Notes under the pieces: generated by a model
Told to the model about the DNA's origin: nothing
Databases searched by the model: none
The model's input: only the letters and a program-made list of their open reading frames with translations
Shown: piece by piece, positions 1 to 5,227 of the stretch
How the letters are laid out: every line of letters starts with the position of its first letter
Numbering within the stretch: the stretch's first letter is position 1
NCBI GenBank assembly: GCA_946885765.1
Contig: CAMPHD010000144.1
Location: 1 to 7,812, forward strand
DNA from: an uncultured Thalassospira sp.
GTDB taxonomy: Bacteria; Pseudomonadota; Alphaproteobacteria; Rhodospirillales_A; Thalassospiraceae
DNA: 7,812 bases
Direction of reading: 5' to 3'
Program-made: the position numbers and the translations under genes

Positions 1-594
1 CTGGTTGATATCGATACCGTGATCAGGTCGGGCGAGATCGTGACCCTGATGGGGCCAAGCGGTTCGGGGAAATCAAGCCTGCTTGCGCATGTTTGCGGAA
101 TGTTGCCGATGGATGGCAATGCCCGGTTCGAGGTCAGCGGGCAGGTTATCCTGAATGGTCAGGTGCTGGACGGTTTGGCCCCACAGGACCGTCATGTCGG
201 TATTCTGTTTCAGGATGACCTTCTGTTTCCGCATTTGTCGGTTGGGGGTAATCTGGCATTTGCCCTGCCATCTAAGATCCGTGGGCGCGACCAACGCCGG
301 AAACGGATTGACGAGGCACTTGAAAGTGCCGGGCTTGGCGGCTTTGCCGACCGTGATCCTGCGACATTATCCGGCGGGCAGCGCGCACGCGTGGCCTTGA
401 TGCGGGTGTTGCTGTCCGAACCCAATGCGCTTTTGCTTGATGAACCCTTTTCAAAGCTCGATACCGAATTGCGCGACCAAATCAGAACATTTGTTTTTGA
501 TCAGGCGCGGTTGCGCGGCTTGCCGACCCTTATGGTCACTCATGATCCCGATGACGGTGCCGCCGCCGGGGGCAGGATCGTAAATCCGGTATAG
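1..594 (+). CDS. ynjD: ABC transporter ATP-binding protein, YnjD-like (5' end outside window)
   Basis: The frame is open from base 1, so the N-terminus (about 20-25 residues by comparison with E. coli YnjD, 217 residues) lies outside the window; 197 residues are visible. In window-fragment numbering: Walker A GPSGSGKSS at 18-26, Q-loop glutamine Q71 in ILFQDDLLF, signature LSGGQRARVAL from 123, Walker B LLLDEP with D147/E148, and the H-loop histidine H181 in MVTHD. All parts needed for ATP hydrolysis are present. The phrases IVTLMGPSG, GILFQD.LLF and DPATLSGGQRARVAL match what I recall of E. coli YnjD, the ATPase of the YnjBCD importer, whose substrate is not established. The tail after the H-loop is only 16 residues, as in YnjD. 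It would act at the inner face of the cytoplasmic membrane, driving a permease and binding protein presumably encoded just upstream. ABC ATPase is certain; the YnjD assignment is from remembered similarity, and a ThiQ-like relative is the alternative. Confidence 0.85.
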   Translation: MVDIDTVIRSGEIVTLMGPSGSGKSSLLAHVCGMLPMDGNARFEVSGQVILNGQVLDGLAPQDRHVGILFQDDLLFPHLSVGGNLAFALPSKIRGRDQRRKRIDEALESAGLGGFADRDPATLSGGQRARVALMRVLLSEPNALLLDEPFSKLDTELRDQIRTFVFDQARLRGLPTLMVTHDPDDGAAAGGRIVNPV

Positions 595-610
595 CATGCA
601 CGCGGTTCCT

Positions 611-647
611 GCATGATTTTCATGCTGACCAATCCGGGGATTTGGTC
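611..647. other. two adjacent small hairpins after the YnjD-like gene
   Basis: The 136-base gap between the ABC ATPase stop and the dioxygenase start holds a perfect 6-bp inverted repeat, GCATGA-TTT-TCATGC (611-625). It is followed at once by GACCAATC-CGGG-GA(T)TTGGTC (627-647), which pairs with one bulged T. Neither is followed by a run of T on the plus strand, so they are not classical Rho-independent terminators. They could slow transcription or protect the upstream mRNA's 3' end. The rest of the gap shows no promoter I would defend. Confidence 0.35.
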
Positions 648-730
648 CTAAGAGAAACGCACCGCAAAGAATTGTCTTGGGTCTTGGACACAAAATCAAA
701 GGGCCCATGCGGCATCGGAGAATGTCGTGA

Positions 731-1285
731 ATGTTTCCAGAAGAAATGTATGCAATCGTTCCGGATGCGCTCGATACCGCAACCTGCGACCGGTTGATTG
801 ACGGATTTTCGACCGAGCTTGACGATGGTGGCCTTGTTCAGGGCCAATCGGCAAGCCATATCCGCCGGTCAAAGATCACCTGGTTTAACGAGACACAGGA
901 ACCGGCAGTGGTCCGCCGGATCGTTGACATGGTCGCGGATGTGAACCGCAATGTGTTTGATTTTTCTTTGTCGGAATTCTCAGAAGACGCCCAAATCGCC
1001 TGCTATGCCGGGGATCAGCGGGGGCATTATGACTGGCACAGCGACGTTGGTGCGTCGGATGTCGCACGCCGCCGCAAGCTGACCATGGTGATCCAGTTAT
1101 CCGAGCCCGACCAGTATGAAGGCGGCTTGTTGCAGCTCAATCCGGCGGGGCATGTTTTTGACGCGCCGATGGAACGCGGCACGGCGATCTTTTTCCCGAG
1201 CTTTGTTCTGCACCGTGTTGCCCCGACGACGGCGGGCCTGCGTTATTCCCTGACCCAGTGGGTACACGGAACGCCTTTCCGCTGA
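731..1285 (+). CDS. 2-oxoglutarate/Fe(II)-dependent dioxygenase, PKHD type
   Basis: A complete 184-residue cytoplasmic protein with no signal peptide or membrane segment. The iron-binding triad is visible as H103 and D105 in HYDWHSD and H161 in FVLHRVAP, and R171 ten residues later (LRYSLTQW) fits the 2-oxoglutarate-binding arginine. The stretch QLSEPDQYEGGLLQL followed by GTAIFFPS, LHRVAP and a closing W-V-H-G resembles YbiX/PiuC-type PKHD hydroxylases (about 225 residues). This protein stops soon after the core and lacks their C-terminal tail. The family uses O2 and 2-oxoglutarate to hydroxylate a substrate, leaving succinate and CO2; the substrate here is unknown. The start at 731 is supported by GGAG at 717-720, ten bases upstream; the in-frame ATG at 722 is stopped by the TGA at 728-730. 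The gene converges with the QueF-like gene, with 14 bases between the stops. Fold and cofactors are sure; the biological role is not. Confidence 0.85.
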   Translation: MFPEEMYAIVPDALDTATCDRLIDGFSTELDDGGLVQGQSASHIRRSKITWFNETQEPAVVRRIVDMVADVNRNVFDFSLSEFSEDAQIACYAGDQRGHYDWHSDVGASDVARRRKLTMVIQLSEPDQYEGGLLQLNPAGHVFDAPMERGTAIFFPSFVLHRVAPTTAGLRYSLTQWVHGTPFR

Positions 1286-1303
1286 TCCGTGATATTTGAT
1301 CAG
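1282..1303. repeat. inverted repeat spanning both convergent stop codons
   Basis: CTGATC (1282-1287), ten bases, then GATCAG (1298-1303). The left arm contains the TGA of the dioxygenase and the right arm contains, on the other strand, the TGA of the QueF-like gene. It could form a 6-bp hairpin in either transcript. No T-run follows on either side, so any terminator role is doubtful, and a 6-bp match of this kind can arise by chance. Confidence 0.3.
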
Positions 1304-1701
1304 TAGCGTTCCAGCCGGTCCAGAAGGCGCGGGTTGTGCCATTTTGGCTGGCGGTCTTCGAGGGCGGCTTCGTGGTGCTGGACGCTGGCATTGTCGGCCT
1401 TTTGTTTGTCAAGGCGCAAATTGATCCAGCGCGGAATGATCTCATTGTTGAAATCTTCCATCAGAAGCACGGCTGCCGTTTCAAAATTGTCGAACGGAAT
1501 ACGAGCGATTTCGGCAAAATATGCCGCCAGACAATCGGGTTTAAGGATCAGCCGGTCAGGCACATAACGCAGCGTCATGCGCGCGGGAAAAACGGTCTCG
1601 CATCCGGTCAGGTCGCTTTGCAACGTCACGACATAGTCAAGCTGCGCACCCGGATTATGTTCGGTCAGCAACAGGTTTCGACGTTCAAATATTTCCAGCA
1701 T
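1300..1701 (-). CDS. small QueF-like (T-fold) protein lacking most of the QueF active-site signature
   Basis: A 133-residue soluble protein. Its first ~97 residues line up with what I recall of the core of QueF, the NADPH-dependent preQ0 reductase of queuosine synthesis: LEIF at 2-5, DYVVTL at 22-27, TLRYVPDRL at 43-51, a spaced Y61-F62, and PRWINL at 90-95. Family residues that do the chemistry are mostly missing. The Cys-Pro-x-Thr-Gly-Gln-x-Asp block is replaced by a region with one cysteine (C34) and no matching aspartate. The E-S-K-S-x-K motif reads LKPDCLA, F-H-E is reduced to F73-E74 or lost, and the terminal PRGG motif is absent. In its place is a charged tail of ~35 residues (DKQKADNA...LLDRLERY). 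The ATG at 1701 follows a modest AGG about nine bases upstream; a stop six codons upstream in frame rules out a longer form. It lies ~100 bases past the flagellar cluster and may not belong to it. I think the gene is real; relation to QueF is likely, and preQ0 reductase activity is unlikely. Confidence 0.6.
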   Translation of the reverse strand: MLEIFERRNLLLTEHNPGAQLDYVVTLQSDLTGCETVFPARMTLRYVPDRLILKPDCLAAYFAEIARIPFDNFETAAVLLMEDFNNEIIPRWINLRLDKQKADNASVQHHEAALEDRQPKWHNPRLLDRLERY

Positions 1702-1804
1702 CGGCGCTACCTGCGTTTATTCAGATCAATATCCAAGATTACTCCTGCCGGGCAGGAACGAAAAGGCTTCATTTCAAGGACATATCGCGGCATAGCCGAA
1801 AAGT

Positions 1805-3427
1805 TTATGCTTGGATCCCGTGATGGGAACCAAGCTTGGACTCATTGGCGGGCGGGGCGATTTCGACGAAGCGGCTGCCATCCTGAAAAATCAGGTGCCC
1901 CTTGTAGCCGGAAATCTGTAATGCCTCGCGGAAGATGCCGCGAATGTCGTCGCGATTATCCGATTGCAGCGGATTTTCAGTGCGTACGATCAAATCGAAC
2001 TTGTTGTCCTCGCCTTTGACCAGACCATCAAGCTGGGTGTGACCGACCTCGCTAAAGGACAGATCAAGCAGGAAACGTGTACCGGGTTCTTCCTTTTCGC
2101 CCTTTTCGTTTTCCCCGTCGCCATGCCGCCATGCGAGGCGCACCTGTTCGATGCGGTCGCCCATCTGAAAGGGCATTGGCATCACGCGCCAGCCATCGGG
2201 GCGTTCATCGGCGGCAATGCCGCGCAAGGTGGCAAAATCACCTTCAAGCTTTTTTAGGATGTCACTGCCCCGGCCATCGATTGACGATAGGCTGTTGCTG
2301 GCGCGATCCCCCATCCAGCCACGTGCCGTGCCGCCGGGGCCGGTCATGGCGGCGAAAAAGAACATCATGGTAGTGGTCAGTTTCGGTCCGGCCTGCGGGA
2401 TGTTGTTTAACAGGGCTGCTGCCGCACCGGGATCATGTTGTGCCAGTGCGGTAATGGCCTGCTGCAAACTGCCCCAGTCACGCGACAGCGCGGCGTTCTG
2501 GCCGCGTGCAATCAATTCCGCTTCGGTCATTTGCGGGATTTGGGTGCCGCGTCCGGCGGCGGTGCTGGCATCGACACTGAAGGACAGGGTTGCGCCGACA
2601 GGCGCAGGTACTGGCAATTTGATGCCTACAACACCGGCAGATGTGCGAAGGGCCGTAAAGCCGTTTGGCAACATCCGGGCTTCGGCGCTATCAGGTGCTA
2701 GAACCGTACCGGTCAGTACCAGCGGGGTTACTGTCCCAGCCGAGGTGGCTGTACCTGTGCCGCCTGCAACGACCTGACCGGCGATACCCGCGGCAGACGG
2801 CGTTGCCAGCGTGCCGCCGGTCGTTACCGCAGGTGCCACGGACCCTATCGCGGTCATATTGGCAATCTGGGCGGCCTTTCCAGCACTGACAGTCCCCTGC
2901 CCGACAAAGATAACCTGTGTCTCGCTTCCGGCAGGCAACTGGCTGCCATTGGGCAGGGTCAGGCTGCTAGTTGTGATGGCGCTAAAGCTTTGGCCGGGGA
3001 TTAGCGGGTTGCTGTTGACCCCGGTGGTCGGCAGTCCGCCGCCGGTTCCGGTTGGGCCCGGTGTCAGGGTTTGCGGCAAAACCTGAAGGCGAAGGGCCGC
3101 CGCCGGATCGCCCACCTGTTGTTGTGGCTGTCCCTGAGGCATGATACGCACCCACAGGAAGTCGCCAAGATTGGCCGGAAGCGGTGTTGGCAGCTTTATA
3201 TTCACCTGCCCCAGACTGGTCAGAAGGGTCAATTCATTGCCGGAACGCGATTGAACGGCTGCCTGAAGCAGGCTTTCGACCGGCAGTTTGGCAATCGCAT
3301 TGGCGACCTGCTGGGCTGCACTGACCTGCGCCGGTGGCTGTGGCGTACCAGAAGTCCCGCCAGCCGTCGCACCGCCTTGACCGCCAACGGCAGTGCCCGG
3401 TGTTATGGCCTGGGGCGGGATCGTCAT
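1805..3427 (-). CDS. low-complexity protein with FliK-like C-terminal region (putative hook-length control)
   Basis: A 540-residue protein with no signal peptide or clear membrane span. Residues 1-45 are rich in Gly, Thr, Pro and Gln. A beta-rich module at ~66-95 (TSLGQVNIKLP...GDFLWVRI) recurs at ~258-286 (TSAGVVGIKLP...GATLSFSVD), with a weaker third copy near 155-176. The stretches between are Ala/Gly/Thr/Pro-rich. A more ordered part follows from ~300, with helices to ~400, then an acidic break (GDGENEKGEKEEPG, 436-449). Residues ~451-522 have the strand-strand-helix-strand look of the FliK C-terminal (Flg_hook) domain: FLLDLSFSEVGHTQLDG, FDLIVRTEN, IRGIFREALQISGY, HLIFQDG. Extended N-terminus plus compact C-terminal domain, next to flhG, suggests a secreted hook-length or ruler-type protein; this is inference. 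The start at 3427 is chosen because GGAGGG (3436-3441) sits eight bases upstream and the flhG stop is four bases away; an in-frame ATG at 3484 would run into flhG. Hypothetical flagellar-associated protein is the safe name. Confidence 0.6.
   Translation of the reverse strand: MTIPPQAITPGTAVGGQGGATAGGTSGTPQPPAQVSAAQQVANAIAKLPVESLLQAAVQSRSGNELTLLTSLGQVNIKLPTPLPANLGDFLWVRIMPQGQPQQQVGDPAAALRLQVLPQTLTPGPTGTGGGLPTTGVNSNPLIPGQSFSAITTSSLTLPNGSQLPAGSETQVIFVGQGTVSAGKAAQIANMTAIGSVAPAVTTGGTLATPSAAGIAGQVVAGGTGTATSAGTVTPLVLTGTVLAPDSAEARMLPNGFTALRTSAGVVGIKLPVPAPVGATLSFSVDASTAAGRGTQIPQMTEAELIARGQNAALSRDWGSLQQAITALAQHDPGAAAALLNNIPQAGPKLTTTMMFFFAAMTGPGGTARGWMGDRASNSLSSIDGRGSDILKKLEGDFATLRGIAADERPDGWRVMPMPFQMGDRIEQVRLAWRHGDGENEKGEKEEPGTRFLLDLSFSEVGHTQLDGLVKGEDNKFDLIVRTENPLQSDNRDDIRGIFREALQISGYKGHLIFQDGSRFVEIAPPANESKLGSHHGIQA
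1810..1834 (-). terminator. hairpin over the stop of the FliK-like gene, possible weak terminator
   Basis: On the minus strand, CTTGGTTCCC-ATCAC-GGGATCCAAG forms a 10-bp stem with one internal mismatch. It overlaps the last codons of the FliK-like gene and is followed by CATAAACTTTTC, a short T-rich stretch. It resembles a weak Rho-independent terminator at the end of the flagellar cluster. CCAAGCTTGG (1830-1839), a perfect 10-base palindrome, shares one arm and could compete. The interrupted T-run and the overlap with coding sequence lower confidence. Confidence 0.35.
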
Positions 3428-3431
3428 GACA

Positions 3432-4220
3432 TCAGCCCTCCAGCAGCTTTTGCGTGATGGCTTCCATATCGTGGGCGGCGTCACAATTGGGATGGCGCAT
3501 CAGAAGCGGGGTTTGCGAACGGATACATTCGGAAACACGCGGATCGATGCGCACAACGCCCAGAAGCGGCGGGCTGATTTTCAGGAAACCTTCGCAGGCT
3601 TTAAGCAGCTTGTTGTAGATCGCCTCGCCTTCCTTGCGGTCCTTGGCCATATTGACCACGACCCGGATATCGGTTTTGGGCCGCGCCATGTGGGTGACCT
3701 TGATAAAGGCATAGGCATCGGTCAGCGAGGTCGGATCACCATTGGTGATGACAATGACGGTGTTGGCGAGGCTGGTCATCTGGCGCACACCCTGATCAAC
3801 ACCTGCGCCAAGATCAATCAGCACCTTGTCATAGCTTTTGCCCGTCTGGATCAGATCATCGGACAGGGCCTGAAGGCGGCTGACCGGCAGATTGGCAAGG
3901 CTGCCCGATCCGCTGCGCCCCGCAATGATATCAAAGCCGCCATCGGGGAACGGCGTTACAGCTTCACGCAGGCCGATCCGGCCGGAAATCACGCCGCCCA
4001 GATCATGTTTGGGCATCAGGCCAAGCTGGATATCAATGTTGGCAAGGCCAAGGTCACCGTCAAACAAAAGAGCCTTTTTGCCTTCGCGCACCAGAGAATG
4101 GGTCAGGGTAATGGCAAACCAGGTCTTGCCCACGCCCCCCTTGCCCGATGCAACGGCAAGGATGTTGCGACCTTTGGCACGCGGAGCAGTTTTGGATACT
4201 TCATCAGACTTGGCAGTCAT
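3432..4220 (-). CDS. flhG: FlhG, MinD/ParA-like ATPase controlling flagellar number
   Basis: A 262-residue cytoplasmic ATPase. It has the deviant Walker A SGKGGVGKT (25-33), LLFDGDLGLANID (51-63) with D54 and D56 of the switch region, VLIDLGAGVD with D136 (Walker B) and the FlhG-typical NGDPTSLTDAYAFIKV (160-175). FlhG binds ATP and membrane, stimulates FlhF and limits the number of flagella; FlhA and FlhF encoded alongside confirm the identity over MinD or ParA. The start at 4220 is chosen because its ATG overlaps the flhF stop (ATGA, 4217-4220), GAGG sits seven bases upstream, and the readable sequence upstream of it in frame is antisense-like shadow of flhF. Only ~19 mostly polar and basic residues precede the nucleotide-binding core, and the DQAxxLR motif by which known FlhG proteins activate FlhF is not visible. 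No obvious amphipathic membrane helix stands out at the C-terminus apart from the short MEAITQKLLEG. Confidence 0.9.
   Translation of the reverse strand: MTAKSDEVSKTAPRAKGRNILAVASGKGGVGKTWFAITLTHSLVREGKKALLFDGDLGLANIDIQLGLMPKHDLGGVISGRIGLREAVTPFPDGGFDIIAGRSGSGSLANLPVSRLQALSDDLIQTGKSYDKVLIDLGAGVDQGVRQMTSLANTVIVITNGDPTSLTDAYAFIKVTHMARPKTDIRVVVNMAKDRKEGEAIYNKLLKACEGFLKISPPLLGVVRIDPRVSECIRSQTPLLMRHPNCDAAHDMEAITQKLLEG
4217..4220 (-). promoter_or_regulatory. ATGA overlap coupling flhF to flhG
   Basis: The flhG start codon and the flhF stop codon share bases in ATGA. The flhG Shine-Dalgarno (GAGG, 4228-4231) lies within the last codons of flhF. Ribosomes ending flhF can restart at once on flhG, which would hold the two partners at a set ratio. 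Confidence 0.8.
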
Positions 4221-5203
4221 TTCACGACCTCGGAGAAACTCGGTTTCGCGTTCTCGGCGCGATGGGACGGTATCAGAAGTTTTGCCAGAGCAACCGGACT
4301 TATAGCGGTCAGGCCGTCTGCAACCTGTGCGGTCATACTGACATTGCAAAGGGAAAGATTTCCTGAATCCGCACCGTATAGCGCGCCGCCAAGGCGCGAT
4401 GCAACATCCAGTCTGGAAATCACCATGCGCGAAACACCGCAATCTGCAAAGGCACTGGCGATATCGGCACATTCGTTGGCGTCGATCCCGGCGGGATTGA
4501 CCAATACGGGTTCGCTGGGAACGGCAGTCATGAAGTCACCCAAAGCCTTTATGTCGGCATCGACATAGGGATTGCAGCTTGCCGTGTCGACCAGAACCAT
4601 ATCAGCATCCCGCATACGAGAAAATTGCGATTTGAATTCTTCGGGGGTTCTGACTAGCGATAGATTGATGTTCAGAATACGCGTGAAGGCCTCAAGCTGT
4701 GCGACACCACCCGCGCGTTTGTAATCGGTGGTCAGTACGGCGACCTTGCGTTTTTTCATCACAGCGCGTGCGGCGGTTTTGGCAACCGCCAGTGTCTTGC
4801 CGCAACCGGGCGGGCCGACAAAGGCAAGCGCGCGCGGCGTGTTTTTTTCCGGCAGCGGTGAAAAATCGAAAATCTCGTCAAGGGCGGACGCCAGAAGCTG
4901 CTGGGCATTGGTGGCACCGCTTTCACGGCCCATCAGATCGGTCAAACGCAGTCGCAGCCGTTCAGGCAGATTATGGCGTAGCAGGGCCTTTTCGGCGTGA
5001 TCAAGCAGTTCCTGATGGCCCGGCGGGCCCGCATCGACAATATCGAAATCAAGATCGGGGTCGCGGTCAAGGGCCGCGGTCAGGCGAACACCCGTACCCG
5101 GGATATCCTGAGTCGATACGATGATGGCGTCCGATCCCATATGCTCTTTGACCAGTGCCATCGCCTCGGTCATGGTCGGGGCGCTGAAGGTCTTAAGGCG
5201 CAT
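4217..5203 (-). CDS. flhF: FlhF, SRP-type GTPase for flagellar placement (divergent G motifs)
   Basis: A 328-residue protein. The N-terminal B domain begins MRLKTFSAPTMTEAMALVKE and continues HMGSDAIIVST, typical of FlhF. A linker and helices at ~65-120 correspond to the N domain, followed by the NG GTPase: G1 GPPGCGKT (130-137), G2 region TDYKRAGGVAQL (159-170), G3 DTASC (206-210) and G4 SRLD (263-266). FlhF GTPases form GTP-dependent dimers at the cell pole and recruit the first flagellar parts. Here G3 reads DTASC where the family has DTAGR, and G4 reads SRLD where it has TKLD, so nucleotide binding or hydrolysis may be changed. The ATG at 5203 is supported by GAGGGG (5211-5216), seven bases upstream. 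It is shorter than many FlhF proteins, mostly in the B-domain-to-N-domain linker. Identity is firm from the N-terminal domain, G1 and the flhA/flhG neighbours. Confidence 0.88.
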   Translation of the reverse strand: MRLKTFSAPTMTEAMALVKEHMGSDAIIVSTQDIPGTGVRLTAALDRDPDLDFDIVDAGPPGHQELLDHAEKALLRHNLPERLRLRLTDLMGRESGATNAQQLLASALDEIFDFSPLPEKNTPRALAFVGPPGCGKTLAVAKTAARAVMKKRKVAVLTTDYKRAGGVAQLEAFTRILNINLSLVRTPEEFKSQFSRMRDADMVLVDTASCNPYVDADIKALGDFMTAVPSEPVLVNPAGIDANECADIASAFADCGVSRMVISRLDVASRLGGALYGADSGNLSLCNVSMTAQVADGLTAISPVALAKLLIPSHRAENAKPSFSEVVK

Positions 5204-5227
5204 ATGCTATCCCCTCGCAACGGATCA

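Noticed and set aside
1744..1756. Inverted repeat CCTGC-CGG-GCAGG between the FliK-like and QueF-like genes
   Set aside because: It is a 5-bp stem with a 3-base loop and no T-run; too short to call an operator or terminator.
1336..2019. Plus-strand open frame of 227 codons opposite the QueF-like gene and the 3' end of the FliK-like gene
   Set aside because: It crosses two minus-strand genes and the gap between them. Its composition is that of a shadow, while the minus-strand frame of 1300-1701 shows recognisable family patterns.
3428..3484. Longer N-terminus for the FliK-like protein (start at 3484)
   Set aside because: The extra 19 residues overlap the end of flhG out of frame, whereas the ATG at 3427 has a strong GGAGGG eight bases upstream.
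4221..4472. Longer N-terminus for FlhG (start at 4472)
   Set aside because: The extra 84 residues are Cys/Arg-rich shadow of the end of flhF; the ATGA overlap with an upstream GAGG fits a start at 4220.
3393..4568. Plus-strand open frame of 391 codons antisense to flhG and part of flhF
   Set aside because: Same reasons: it lies opposite conserved motifs (KGGVGKT of FlhG), and its translation matches no family I know.
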